Source: Bacteroidales bacterium
GTDB taxonomy: Bacteria; Bacteroidota; Bacteroidia; Bacteroidales; Muribaculaceae
Direction: 5' to 3'
Assembly: GCA_004557195.1 (NCBI GenBank)
Contig: SFER01000007.1
Location: 1 to 25,572 of the forward strand
DNA: 25,572 bases
A model generated the notes under the pieces. That model saw nothing but the letters and a program-made list of their open reading frames with translations. It searched no databases and had not been told where the DNA came from. Made by a program: the position numbers and the translations under genes. Positions 1-9,116 of this stretch are shown piece after piece. Every line of letters begins with the position of its first letter. Position 1 is the stretch's first letter.

Positions 1-1254
1 ATCAATGCTTCTGAAAGCCTCACCGGCAAAGATGCCCTCATAGGCGAATTGAAATTGCTCCGCGCTTATTTCTATTTCGACCTCATCCGCATCTTCGAGC
101 GTATCCCCTACCTCACCGAAACATCTATCGCTACCGAGACTCGTTTCGACGAGTTCACCCGCGATGAGATTTTCGGATTCATCAAGCAGGATATCAAAGA
201 CGCTTGGAACTCACTTCCCGAAACACAGGCAGAAGAAGGGCGTTTCGGCAAATATGTGGCCGCCGCTCTCATGGCTAAGGTTTCCGCCTTCACAAGCGAC
301 TGGGCTGATGTTATCGAATACAGCGACTATGTTATCAACAGTGGCAAATATGAATTGTATGACAACTTCCTCGATATGTCGAAAATCGAGTTCAACAATC
401 GCAAGGAGTCTATCATGGCTATCCAATTCTCTACAGCCAACAACAATGCTCACATCAACTGGTGCAACCTCCTCAATACCACCTATTCAGAAGGTAACCT
501 CTTCGGTAGCGGCGACGACTTCTTCCTCGCAAGCCAGAACCTCGTAAATGCGTTCCGCACCGACGAAAACGGTCTCCCGCTCTTCGACACTTTCAACGAT
601 GTGAAAGTAACTTCCGACTATGAAGGAAATGTCGATCCACGTCTCGACTTCACTGTAGGCCGCATCGGATTCCCATTCCGCGGACACACCTACAATAGCA
701 AATGGTGTCGTGCCTACGATGTCTATGGCGAATACTCCGGCAAGAAAGGCCTTATCGACCCGGCTTCACCCGAAATGGTACAAGGTTTCCCTTGGGGTGC
801 TTCGGCTCTCAACTTCTGCCTTATCCGCTATGCCGACATCCTTCTTCTCAAGGCTGAGGCTTTAATTGAAACCAACAGCAGCCTCGACACTGCCCGTCAA
901 CTCATCAACATGGTGCGTGCCAAAGCCGACCGAAGCATCGATGGCAGTTACACCCCTGTAGAACTCAACCCGATGAAAGCCAACTACTATGTGGGTCAAT
1001 ATCCTGCCGAAGGCTGGAATCAAGAGTATGCTCGCAAGGCAGTGCGCATGGAGCGCCGTCTCGAATTGGCTATGGAAGGTAACCGCTGGTTCGACCTCGT
1101 TCGCTGGGGAAATGTCCTCGAAGTGGTTAACAACTACATGCAGAGCGAAGCAAAATTGCGCCCCTACTACGAGGGTGCCTCAATCTCAAGCGATGAGATT
1201 TTCCTCGCTATTCCTCTCACCGAAATACAAAACGGCGGTGGCATTTATGAATAA
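1..1254 (+). CDS. SusD/RagB-family outer-membrane glycan-binding lipoprotein, 5' truncated by the window edge
   Basis: The frame is open from base 1, so the N-terminus, with its signal peptide and lipobox, lies outside the window; 417 codons remain. The C-terminal half carries the usual SusD signature: a segment ending YADILLLKAEALIE, then the helix RMERRLELAMEGNRWFDLVRWG just before the end. SusD proteins are surface lipoproteins that cap a SusC TonB-dependent transporter and help capture oligosaccharides. The partner susC should lie just upstream. The gene is followed after 19 bases by a DUF4960 lipoprotein and then two GH32 enzymes, so the likely ligand is a fructan. This substrate assignment is inferred from the neighbours, not from the SusD sequence. 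Family assignment is secure. Confidence 0.95.
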   Translation: MNASESLTGKDALIGELKLLRAYFYFDLIRIFERIPYLTETSIATETRFDEFTRDEIFGFIKQDIKDAWNSLPETQAEEGRFGKYVAAALMAKVSAFTSDWADVIEYSDYVINSGKYELYDNFLDMSKIEFNNRKESIMAIQFSTANNNAHINWCNLLNTTYSEGNLFGSGDDFFLASQNLVNAFRTDENGLPLFDTFNDVKVTSDYEGNVDPRLDFTVGRIGFPFRGHTYNSKWCRAYDVYGEYSGKKGLIDPASPEMVQGFPWGASALNFCLIRYADILLLKAEALIETNSSLDTARQLINMVRAKADRSIDGSYTPVELNPMKANYYVGQYPAEGWNQEYARKAVRMERRLELAMEGNRWFDLVRWGNVLEVVNNYMQSEAKLRPYYEGASISSDEIFLAIPLTEIQNGGGIYE

Positions 1255-1273
1255 CCTCTAAAACAAGAACAAA

Positions 1274-2446
1274 ATGAAAACATTAAGCAATATTTCTAAA
1301 AGCGCATTGGCTTTCATCGCTCTCTGCATCGCATTGGTGTCTTGCAGCGATGTAAAATACCCCGAACAGGTGCAAATGCCTAAAGTGAGCGACGTGCAAT
1401 ATTCAATACAAGGACGCTCGGTTAATCTTTCCTGGACTCTCCCCGACCGCCAGGATATCACCGGTGTGCAAGTGGTTGCCAATAACACCGACATAGTGGA
1501 AATCGATGGCGCTGCTACAAGTTATTTCGTTAAGCGTGCCATTACCAACACCGAAGTATCCTACACAGTGAAGGTGATTTATGGCGAATTGGTTTCCGAG
1601 GGTGTTACCGTGCGTTTCACCGTTCCCGCTCCTCAAGCCAAAATCGGTTATCTCATCTCCTATAACGATGTGAGTGAAATCGTTGACGATGACGAGAAGG
1701 CTTCGGCTAAATGGTTCCAAGATAATATCACCAATGGTGCCATCCTCACTCCTGCCGACTGCCCTACTCTCTCTCCCGATGACTACTCGGCTATTATGAT
1801 TCATATCGACCGCACTTTCATCGGTGCCGGTTACAAACGCCTCCCTGCCACTATCATTGCCGATGATGTTATTGCCGGGCTCAAGAACTATCTCAAAGAG
1901 GGTGGTAACCTCCTCCTTTGCAACCACGCAACTCAACTCACAGTGCCTCTCGGTCGCATCGAGGAACGCTTCGCTCCCGGTATATTTGCCGATGGCAATG
2001 GTGGTGAAGGTTCCGATATCTGGACAATCAACGCTCAAATCGGTGTGGGAGGTCCTGTGGTTTATGACCACCGCAAGCACGAAGTGTTTGCCGACCTTTC
2101 TACCAGCGACCAATTCACTCATGAGACTTTCCCCTTCATCGGTCCCGGACAGCGCGAAGACCACAACTGTATGTGGGACTGCAACGCATACGGTTTCACA
2201 GGCGATGCCAATGTAATCTTCTCTTTCGAGACTGCCACCACTTCTTCGGTGCTCGCTACTTGGGGACAAGTTGTCGATTACTGCTGCGCAGGTTGTGTTG
2301 AGTTCTACCCCACTACCGAATATCTCGGCCGTGTTATCGCAATGGGTCTCGCTGCCTATGAATGGAACCAAAACAGCGGTCCAAACCCCTACCAATCCAA
2401 CATCGAGAAATTTACTCTCAATGCTCTTAACTATTTGAGCAAATAA
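1274..2446 (+). CDS. DUF4960-type surface lipoprotein, probable fructan-binding protein of the PUL
   Basis: This 390-residue protein starts with a lipoprotein signal peptide: a basic N-terminus, a hydrophobic core and lipobox LVSC with the lipidated cysteine at residue 24. Residues about 35-115 look like a fibronectin-III-type beta sandwich (VNLSWTLPDRQDITGVQV and following). The rest, from about 120 to the end, fits the DUF4960 domain of the levan-locus lipoprotein BT1761 of B. thetaiotaomicron, as I remember it. Its position right after susD, where SusE/SusF-like binding proteins sit, supports a role in holding fructan chains at the cell surface. No catalytic motif is apparent. The DUF4960 call is from pattern memory; the lipoprotein and PUL-binding roles are well supported by context. 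Confidence 0.8.
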   Translation: MKTLSNISKSALAFIALCIALVSCSDVKYPEQVQMPKVSDVQYSIQGRSVNLSWTLPDRQDITGVQVVANNTDIVEIDGAATSYFVKRAITNTEVSYTVKVIYGELVSEGVTVRFTVPAPQAKIGYLISYNDVSEIVDDDEKASAKWFQDNITNGAILTPADCPTLSPDDYSAIMIHIDRTFIGAGYKRLPATIIADDVIAGLKNYLKEGGNLLLCNHATQLTVPLGRIEERFAPGIFADGNGGEGSDIWTINAQIGVGGPVVYDHRKHEVFADLSTSDQFTHETFPFIGPGQREDHNCMWDCNAYGFTGDANVIFSFETATTSSVLATWGQVVDYCCAGCVEFYPTTEYLGRVIAMGLAAYEWNQNSGPNPYQSNIEKFTLNALNYLSK

Positions 2447-2458
2447 TTTGCTAATTTT

Positions 2459-2491
2459 GCAAGAGACGGTGTCTCGAATGCCGTCTCTTGC
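2459..2491 (+). terminator. Intra-operon hairpin between the binding-protein genes and the GH32 genes
   Basis: An 11-bp perfect inverted repeat, GCAAGAGACGG and CCGTCTCTTGC, encloses an 11-base loop and is followed by a moderately T-rich stretch (TTAAATTTCTATTT). It lies 12 bases after the lipoprotein stop and 17 bases before the ATG of the LamG-GH32 gene. It could be a partial terminator or an RNA-stabilising 3' end that lowers enzyme expression relative to susCD and the binding protein. A TAATTTTG box resembling a Bacteroidetes -7 element sits at 2452-2459, but no good -33 box precedes it. Confidence 0.55.
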
Positions 2492-2508
2492 TTAAATTTC
2501 TATTTGAC

Positions 2509-4977
2509 ATGAACTACTTTATAAAAAAATATTGTCTCGCTGCGGTGGCATTGACGAGTTCTGCACTCGCAGGTGCCGATGTGGTAGCCAATTATCCCAT
2601 GGATGTGGCGTTCCGTGCTATTACCGAGACTGTTACCGGCAAAACCTACACGGTAACGTCCAAGAATGCCCCCGAGAACATCCCCGGTGCGCGTGGCAAC
2701 GCTCTCCGCTTCGATGGCTACAGCACCTATGTCTCTGCCAAGTTTGACCCGTCGAAGCTCAACACCAACAAAATGACAATCTCTTTGTGGTGTGCCGTCG
2801 AAACATATCCGATGATGAATGTCGCCGAGTCGGCAAACGTCCCCGCTATGTTCTTCGGAAACATCGACGAGAGTTCCAACAAGGGTTTTGCCCTTAAATT
2901 GAGCAGCGAGGGTGATCTCTCTTTCAAATGCTACTCCAGCGGCTGGGAGGTTACATGCTCCTCCCCTATCAAACTCACCAAGTATGAGTGGCACAATATC
3001 GTGGTTACTTTCGACGGCGCTTCCCGCATGGTAAAACTCTACGACAACGGCTCTGTGCTTGCCACTGCCAAGTGTATGACCACTCTCACAGTGGGTGGCG
3101 AGAACATTATGTTCGGAAAACCTTTTGAAGACCTCTATTGCGACCGTTGTCTCATCAACACCTTCAACGGTTTGATCGATGATGTTACTATCTACAACGA
3201 AGTTCTCAGCGACACAGAAATAGCAAATAATGCCTCCAACCCCGAGAACAAAGTGGATATAAGTATCCCCGCCTCTCGTTTCGCCGACAACATCCTCCGT
3301 CCGCGTTTTCATGGTATGCCCGGTGCTTGCTGGACCAACGAGCCGCACGGATTGGTGAAATATAACGGCAAATATCACATTTTCTTCCAGAAAAATGCCA
3401 ACGGTCCTTATATGGCACGTCTCCACTGGGGACATATTTCAAGCACCGACCTTTGCACCTGGAAAGAGGAGCAAATTGCCTTCGGTCCCGATAAATTCTA
3501 CGATTTGAAAGGCTGTTGGTCGGGCTGCGTGTTCACCGACGATTATCTCACAGGCGGAAAGCCCAACATCTGGTACACCGCTGTAGATAACGGCCGTGCA
3601 ACTATCGCCCATGCAACGCCGGCCGACGACGACCTCATCGCTTGGAACAAAGATTCCCGCAATCCGGTTATTAACGGTCGTCCATCGGGCTTGAGCGCCG
3701 ATTTCCGCGACTGCTTTGTATTCACCAACAACGGTAAGTATTATATGATTGTGGGCACAAGCAAGGATGGCGCAGGAGCCTGCACTCTCCACCGCTACGA
3801 CACCGGTTCGCAAACCTGGAGCAACGATGGCTCTATCTTCTTCCGCTCTAATAACACCCACATCTCGGGTACTTTCTGGGAAATGCCTAATATCACCCGC
3901 ATCGGTGACAAGTGGCTTTTCACTTGCACTCCGCTCGGCACCGGAGTTGGTGTTGAGGTGCTTTACTGGGTGGGTAATATCAACGACGACGGCACTTTCA
4001 CACCTCTCCCAAAGTATGAAAACAATCCCGGAAAAGTGGAACTCGATGGCATGTCGCGCGACGGATTCGGTTTGCTCTCCCCTTCTATCATGCAAGCCGA
4101 TGGAAAGACTATCGCTGTGGGTATTGTTCCCGACAAACTCCCCATGAGCGACAACTACAACATGGGTTGGGCTCACAACTACAGCCTCCCCCGCGAATGG
4201 AGCATCGATGACGACAACAACCTCGTTCAGAAGCCTTATTCCGGCTTGGATGTCCTCCGCTCGGCTACTATGTACAAAAACACTCAGTTCTCGCTCAACG
4301 GAACAAAAGACCTCACTCCGGTGAAGGGGCGCAAACTCGAAATTTTATCCGAATTTACTATCGGTAACGCCTTCAACTATGGCTTCAACCTCTTCAAGAG
4401 TGGCGACAACATGGTGAAGGTGTATTACACCCCGGCTTCCAACCTCCTCACTGTGGATATGACCTCACTCCCACGCCTCAGTAACGACGGCGGTGTGTTC
4501 AACGGATACTACGAGTCGTCTCTTCCTAAATCGTTTGCCAAGGGCGATGTGGTGAAAATGCACATTTTTGTAGATAATTCCATTCTCGATATCTTCATCA
4601 ACGACACTTGGGCTACTTCCATCCGTTTGTTCCCCACAAATGTCAACGGCACTGCGGTTGAGGCTTTCTCTACCGGAACCACTGAGGTGAAATCGCTCTA
4701 TGCGTGGGTGCTCGACGAGAATCTCTCGGGTGTGGAGTCTCCGGCTATCGACATCGACTGCAACTCGCCCCAAATCCGCTATAGCGACGGCAATATCTAT
4801 GTGTCGCAACTCGATGGCGATGCCATGCTCTCGCTCTACTCCCTCTCCGGACAGTTGGTTCAACGCTCCTCAATGAGTGGTGAGGCTTCGGTAGCTGTCG
4901 ATTGTGCTCCGGGGATGTATGTCGCCACTGTGCAAGGCGCAGCACAACGCGCTGTTAAAAAAGTATTAATCAAATAA
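2509..4977 (+). CDS. LamG-GH32 fructan hydrolase-like protein with C-terminal sorting-like domain
   Basis: I chose the ATG at 2509, which begins a clear type I signal peptide (residues 1 to about 20, ending ALAGA); an in-frame TTG at 2488 overlaps the hairpin arm. The protein has 822 residues. In order: signal peptide, a concanavalin-like LamG domain (about 20-240), a GH32 five-blade propeller (about 265-570), a GH32 C-terminal beta sandwich (about 585-735), and a last 80 residues resembling the type IX secretion tail (LYSLSGQLV, GMYVATV, ending KKVLIK). GH32 enzymes cleave fructose polymers. The three GH32 motifs are altered: the nucleophile motif reads WTNEPHG, with Glu278 where Asp is usual; RDP reads RDC (Asp401); EC reads EM (Glu458). 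All three positions stay acidic, so activity is possible but not assured. It may represent a divergent GH32 subgroup or a binding-specialised protein. Confidence 0.88.
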   Translation: MNYFIKKYCLAAVALTSSALAGADVVANYPMDVAFRAITETVTGKTYTVTSKNAPENIPGARGNALRFDGYSTYVSAKFDPSKLNTNKMTISLWCAVETYPMMNVAESANVPAMFFGNIDESSNKGFALKLSSEGDLSFKCYSSGWEVTCSSPIKLTKYEWHNIVVTFDGASRMVKLYDNGSVLATAKCMTTLTVGGENIMFGKPFEDLYCDRCLINTFNGLIDDVTIYNEVLSDTEIANNASNPENKVDISIPASRFADNILRPRFHGMPGACWTNEPHGLVKYNGKYHIFFQKNANGPYMARLHWGHISSTDLCTWKEEQIAFGPDKFYDLKGCWSGCVFTDDYLTGGKPNIWYTAVDNGRATIAHATPADDDLIAWNKDSRNPVINGRPSGLSADFRDCFVFTNNGKYYMIVGTSKDGAGACTLHRYDTGSQTWSNDGSIFFRSNNTHISGTFWEMPNITRIGDKWLFTCTPLGTGVGVEVLYWVGNINDDGTFTPLPKYENNPGKVELDGMSRDGFGLLSPSIMQADGKTIAVGIVPDKLPMSDNYNMGWAHNYSLPREWSIDDDNNLVQKPYSGLDVLRSATMYKNTQFSLNGTKDLTPVKGRKLEILSEFTIGNAFNYGFNLFKSGDNMVKVYYTPASNLLTVDMTSLPRLSNDGGVFNGYYESSLPKSFAKGDVVKMHIFVDNSILDIFINDTWATSIRLFPTNVNGTAVEAFSTGTTEVKSLYAWVLDENLSGVESPAIDIDCNSPQIRYSDGNIYVSQLDGDAMLSLYSLSGQLVQRSSMSGEASVAVDCAPGMYVATVQGAAQRAVKKVLIK

Positions 4978-4986
4978 TCCGATATC

Positions 4987-6783
4987 ATGAAACGAATTAT
5001 TTTTTCTCTATTGGCAATCTTCGCTGTCGCTTTGGTTGCGACTGCTGCCGGAAAGTGTGTTATGCGTCTTCTCGGTGAAGGGCACTCGATAGTTACCGTC
5101 GAGGGCGATAATAAATATATCCTCCTCCCGGTTCAAGACAATTCACCGGAGTCGCGCATCAGCGTGATCAACGACAACAACATTGTGTATCGCATGAATG
5201 TGCGCCTCGCCAAGGATAAAGTGGACTATTTCGTCCCCTATTCGGTCAACAAGGGCGACGCTCTTCACATTCATGTGCCTTACGACCCCAACAACACTCA
5301 GTCGCTCCACGACACAAATAGCGGCGATGGAATCTGGATGAAACACATCACTTGCTCCGATTCTTTCACTCCGCAAGGCGAAAAATACCGCCCTTCCTAC
5401 CATTTCGCTCCTACCTATGGCTGGATGAACGACCCCAATGGTATGTTCTGGAAAGATGGCGTTTATTACCTCTACTATCAGTACAACCCATTTGGTGCAG
5501 TGTGGGGGAATATGAGTTGGGGACACGCAACTTCTACCGACCTCGTGCACTGGAAACATGAGCCTGTGGCTATGCTTGGCGATGGTGTGGGTGCTATTTT
5601 CAGCGGCTCGGCTGTGGTCGATAAGGAAAATTGTGCCGGTTTTGGCAAGGATGCTATCGTGGCGTTCTACACCTCGGCTGATGAGCGCCAAACTCAGAGC
5701 ATGGCTCACAGTACCGACAATGGAATGTCTTTTGTGAAATATCCCGCCAACCCCATTCTTACTTCGCAGGCTCGTGATTTCCGCGACCCGAAAGTGATCT
5801 GGCACGCTGCTTCCCAAAAATGGATTATGTGCCTCGCTGTGGGACAGGAAATGCAGTTCTTCTCCTCTACCAACCTCAAAGATTGGTCGTATGAGAGCAG
5901 TTTCGGCGCCGGTGAGGGTTGCCACGGTGGTGTGTGGGAATGCCCCGACTTGGTTAATCTCCCGGTTGAAGGCACCGACGAGAGCAAATGGGTGCTCTTC
6001 TGCAACATCAATCCCGGTGGACCTTTCGGTGGTTCCGCTACTCAGTATTTCGTGGGCGATTTCGACGGCTCCAAGTTCACTATCGACACCCCCGGAAAGA
6101 CAAAATGGATGGATTACGGCAAAGACCACTATGCCGCCGTTACTTGGAGCAATGTCCCGGATAGCCGTTGCATCGCGATTGCTTGGATGAGCAACTGGCA
6201 ATATGCCGGCATTGTGCCCACCAAATACTTCCGTAGTGCAAATTCGCTTCCGCGCGAACTCTCGCTTTACTCTTTCGATGGCGAATTATACATTAAATCC
6301 GCTCCGGTGAAAGAGATTACCGATATCCTCTCTCCGGTGGTGAAGAATCGCCGATTCTCGGTGTCGAAAGCAGCCAAGTCGGTAGCTATCCCCGCTTCGC
6401 TCGGTTCTGCGTTCAACATTTCGCTATCTATCGACCGCGCTTCTTCCGAGGCTGCCTCGTTCTCTCTCGTGAACAACGATGGCGACACTGTTATCTTCAC
6501 TCTCACTGCCGATTCTTTCGCAGTTGATAGAACAAAATCGGGTAAATGCGATTTCAGCGACGAATTTGCCTGTGTTACTTCTGCACCCATCAACTCCACC
6601 GCCAAAATGGTGTCTCTCAGCATCTATGTGGATAATTCAAGTATCGAGGTGTTTGGCGACAATGGTCGCTTTGTGCTCACCAACCTCGTGTTCCCTCAAT
6701 CTCCTTTCAACAAGATGGTGTTTGCCTCTCAGAAAGGGAAATTCAAAGTAGTCAATCTCTCTATTAATAAGATAAACCTCTAA
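4987..6783 (+). CDS. DUF4980-GH32 fructan hydrolase (levanase/inulinase/fructosidase type)
   Basis: This 598-residue protein begins with a type I signal peptide (MKRIIFSLLAIFAVALVATAA) and has no lipobox, so it should be periplasmic or otherwise exported. Residues about 25-125 form a small N-terminal domain of the kind annotated DUF4980, found before GH32 catalytic domains in Bacteroidales. The catalytic domain carries all three canonical GH32 motifs: WMNDPNG at 146-152 with nucleophile Asp149, FRDP with Asp267, and WECPDL with acid/base Glu318. The C-terminal beta sandwich includes IYVDNSSIEVFGDNG. It starts nine bases after the previous GH32 gene and is followed by the permease, so it probably releases fructose or short fructo-oligosaccharides for import. 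Endo versus exo action cannot be told from the sequence. Confidence 0.93.
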   Translation: MKRIIFSLLAIFAVALVATAAGKCVMRLLGEGHSIVTVEGDNKYILLPVQDNSPESRISVINDNNIVYRMNVRLAKDKVDYFVPYSVNKGDALHIHVPYDPNNTQSLHDTNSGDGIWMKHITCSDSFTPQGEKYRPSYHFAPTYGWMNDPNGMFWKDGVYYLYYQYNPFGAVWGNMSWGHATSTDLVHWKHEPVAMLGDGVGAIFSGSAVVDKENCAGFGKDAIVAFYTSADERQTQSMAHSTDNGMSFVKYPANPILTSQARDFRDPKVIWHAASQKWIMCLAVGQEMQFFSSTNLKDWSYESSFGAGEGCHGGVWECPDLVNLPVEGTDESKWVLFCNINPGGPFGGSATQYFVGDFDGSKFTIDTPGKTKWMDYGKDHYAAVTWSNVPDSRCIAIAWMSNWQYAGIVPTKYFRSANSLPRELSLYSFDGELYIKSAPVKEITDILSPVVKNRRFSVSKAAKSVAIPASLGSAFNISLSIDRASSEAASFSLVNNDGDTVIFTLTADSFAVDRTKSGKCDFSDEFACVTSAPINSTAKMVSLSIYVDNSSIEVFGDNGRFVLTNLVFPQSPFNKMVFASQKGKFKVVNLSINKINL

Positions 6784-6800
6784 TATACGACCTGAAAATT

Positions 6801-7958
6801 ATGGAAAATAATAAATTAAACTACGGCAAACTTCTCCCGGTGCTTTTTGCGTTCTTCGCAATGGGATTTGTCGATTTGGTAGGCATCGCCACCAATTATG
6901 TCAAGGTTGATTTCAACCTGTCGGATACTATGGCAAATATGTTCCCCTCGATGGTGTTTTTCTGGTTCCTAATCTTCTCTGTTCCTACCGGGGTGATGAT
7001 GAACAAGATTGGACGCCGCAACACTGTGCTCGTGAGCCTTGTGGTTACTGCCATTTCGCTCATAATCCCGGTGTTTGACTTTGCCTACACCTTCTGGGGA
7101 ATGCTACTCTCTTTCTCGCTCCTCGGAATCGGCAACGCTATCATGCAAGTGTCGCTCAATCCGCTCGTTTCAAATATCGTAACAGGTAAGCAACTCGCCA
7201 GCACCCTCACTTTCGGGCAATTTGTCAAGGCTATCGCTTCGTTCATCGCTCCGATTATCGCTGCATGGGCTGCTACCACTTTCGGCGACTGGAAAATTCT
7301 CTTCCCGATTTTCGCCACTATCTCGATAATTGCCGTGTTGCTCCTCGGTGTTACCTCCATCCAAGAGTCCAAAGGAGAAACCACCACATTCGGTCAATGC
7401 TTCTCGCTCCTCGGCAATAAGTTTGTGCTCCTCTCATTCATCGGCATCATGTGCCATGTGGGTATCGATGTGGGCACCAACGTAACCGCCCCCAAAATCC
7501 TCATGGAACGCCTCGGCGAGTCGCTCGAGACTGCCGGTTTCGCCACAAGTGTCTATTTCTTGTTCCGTACAATCGGTTGCTTCTCCGGCACATTCATCCT
7601 TGCCAAAGTTTCGGCTCGCATGTTCTTCGTCATTGGTGTTGTGTGCATGATTCTCGGTATGGGTGGTCTCACTTTTGCCGCCAATCAGTCGCTTATCTAT
7701 GTTTGCGTCGCTTTGATGGGCTTCGGCAACTCAAACATCTTCCCCATCATCTTCTCGCAGGCTATGCTCCATCTCCCCGACAGCAAAAACGCCGTTTCAG
7801 GTCTCATGATTATGGGTCTCTTTGGCGGTACCGTTTTCCCGCTCCTTATGGGACTTGCAACCGATTCTATCGGCTCGCAACTCGGTGCTGTGGTTGTGAT
7901 GCTTATTTGCATTTTATACCTGCTCGCTTTCTCTTCAAAAATAAAAACTGAATGTTAA
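6801..7958 (+). CDS. MFS sugar permease, probable fructose importer of the inner membrane
   Basis: The 385-residue product is strongly hydrophobic, with about twelve membrane segments, and has the MFS loop-2 signature MNKIGRRN near residues 68-75. The overall look is that of FucP/GluP-type sugar:proton symporters. It begins 17 bases after the second GH32 gene and is followed after 21 bases by the fructokinase. In the B. thetaiotaomicron levan locus a similar permease (BT1758) sits at the same place, between GH32 and fructokinase genes. The substrate is therefore most likely free fructose crossing from periplasm to cytoplasm; this is inferred from context. Confidence 0.88.
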   Translation: MENNKLNYGKLLPVLFAFFAMGFVDLVGIATNYVKVDFNLSDTMANMFPSMVFFWFLIFSVPTGVMMNKIGRRNTVLVSLVVTAISLIIPVFDFAYTFWGMLLSFSLLGIGNAIMQVSLNPLVSNIVTGKQLASTLTFGQFVKAIASFIAPIIAAWAATTFGDWKILFPIFATISIIAVLLLGVTSIQESKGETTTFGQCFSLLGNKFVLLSFIGIMCHVGIDVGTNVTAPKILMERLGESLETAGFATSVYFLFRTIGCFSGTFILAKVSARMFFVIGVVCMILGMGGLTFAANQSLIYVCVALMGFGNSNIFPIIFSQAMLHLPDSKNAVSGLMIMGLFGGTVFPLLMGLATDSIGSQLGAVVVMLICILYLLAFSSKIKTEC

Positions 7959-7979
7959 CCTATTAATTATCATCAAAAA

Positions 7980-8870
7980 ATGGAAAAGAAATTTGTAGTT
8001 GTTGGTCTTGGTGAAATGCTTTGGGACCACATCGGTGAAGAATACAAACTGGGTGGTGCTCCCGCCAATTTTGCCTACCATGCAATGCAACTCGGTGGCG
8101 AAAGCCACGTGGTGAGTGCTGTTGGCGACGACCACCTCGGCAAAAAACTCACTGCCGACCTCTCTCAAACCAATATGATTCTCGACACCCAAGTGGTCGA
8201 TTTCCCCACAGGTGTTGTTGAGGTTACTCTTGCCGACGGACAGCCAAGTTATGAAATCAAACTCGATGCCGCTTGGGACAATATGCAGTTCACTCCCGCT
8301 CTCGAAGAGCTTGCCAAGCGCACCGACCTCGTTTGCTTCGGCACTCTCGCGCAACGCAACTCTGTGAGCCGCGATACCATACAAAAATTCCTCGACACTA
8401 TGCCCGACACCGAAACCTCTCTCAAGGTGTTTGATGTAAACCTCCGCCAGAGTTTCTACAGCAAGGCTCTTATCGAAGAAACCCTCCGCAAGAGCAACGT
8501 CCTCAAAATCAACAACGACGAACTCGTGATGTTTAATAACTATTTCGGCTACGAAGGTTTGCAACTCGAAGAAAACTTCGAGAGAATCATCCGCGACTTC
8601 AACCTCAAATACCTCATCGTCACTTTCGGCGAATACGGAAGTTATGTTGCCCGTGCCGGCGAAGTACACTTCGAGCGCACCCCCAAGGTTGACCTCGTGT
8701 CGGCAGTAGGCGCCGGCGACTCTTTCACCGGCTCATTCTGTATGGCGGTGATGAGAGGACTCGACATGTCGGTAGCACACAAAATCGCCGTTGATGTTTC
8801 GGCATACGTCTGCACTCAGCCCGGTGCGATGCCCGAAATCCCCGAGACGCTCAAAGCCCGCCTCAAATAA
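7980..8870 (+). CDS. Fructokinase, PfkB/ribokinase family
   Basis: This 296-residue protein has the PfkB family layout: an N-terminal GLGEMLWD strand, the sugar-binding GGAPANFAYHAMQLGG stretch near residue 23, and the C-terminal signature VGAGDSFTGSF with catalytic base Asp247. Family members of this length next to fructan genes phosphorylate fructose to fructose 6-phosphate with ATP in the cytoplasm, feeding glycolysis. It is the last gene of the PUL strand, 21 bases after the permease. A weak AT-rich inverted repeat with a T run follows its stop (about 8865-8890) and may end the transcript. Another PfkB sugar kinase specificity is possible in principle, but the context points to fructose. 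Confidence 0.92.
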   Translation: MEKKFVVVGLGEMLWDHIGEEYKLGGAPANFAYHAMQLGGESHVVSAVGDDHLGKKLTADLSQTNMILDTQVVDFPTGVVEVTLADGQPSYEIKLDAAWDNMQFTPALEELAKRTDLVCFGTLAQRNSVSRDTIQKFLDTMPDTETSLKVFDVNLRQSFYSKALIEETLRKSNVLKINNDELVMFNNYFGYEGLQLEENFERIIRDFNLKYLIVTFGEYGSYVARAGEVHFERTPKVDLVSAVGAGDSFTGSFCMAVMRGLDMSVAHKIAVDVSAYVCTQPGAMPEIPETLKARLK

Positions 8871-9116
8871 CCCCTCTGCGGCTATTTTTTAAGTAGTACT
8901 TGTCAATAATCGGCGGTCGGATGCCCAGCACCCGGCCGCCCCCTTTTCACTCCCCCCCCTCGCGTCCTCCGCCATCACTTCCCCACTTCACTTTTTCGGC
9001 TTTATGCGTCGTTTTGGAAAATTTTTGGGCGTTTTTAGACACTTTTTATGAAAATATCTTTATCTTTGCAATCAGTAGTGTTTCACCGAGAATATTAATA
9101 CTCAAATCATAGTTTT
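8871..9116. other. Intergenic region after the fructan PUL, with a C-rich tract
   Basis: These 246 bases hold no convincing gene; the only open frame on the + strand (8900-9112) reads proline-rich, low-complexity protein. The middle part (about 8920-8985) is unusually C-rich on the + strand, including a run of eight C at 8951-8958, while the last 120 bases are AT-rich and contain the promoter of the following gene. The boundary matches the end of the PUL and the start of an unrelated unit. Confidence 0.6.
9061..9068 (+). promoter_or_regulatory. Bacteroidetes-type -7 box for the 9117 lipoprotein gene
   Basis: TATCTTTG matches the TAnnTTTG consensus of the Bacteroidetes primary sigma factor. 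It lies 49 bases before the ATG at 9117. No clear TTTG -33 box is found 19-20 bases upstream, where the sequence is only T-rich, so the promoter is partly supported. Confidence 0.5.

Noticed and set aside
1403..2395. 330-codon open frame on the - strand
   Set aside because: It is antisense to the DUF4960 lipoprotein, which has a signal peptide and family features. The antisense product shows none.
2488..2508. Upstream TTG start for the LamG-GH32 gene
   Set aside because: It lies within the hairpin's right arm and would place seven residues, including an Asp, before the ATG that starts a good signal peptide.
5143..6201. 352-codon open frame on the - strand
   Set aside because: It is antisense to the canonical GH32 gene and results from biased codon use on the coding strand.
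8900..9112. 70-codon + strand frame after the fructokinase
   Set aside because: The product is mostly proline-rich sequence from a C-rich tract and runs through the promoter of the next gene.
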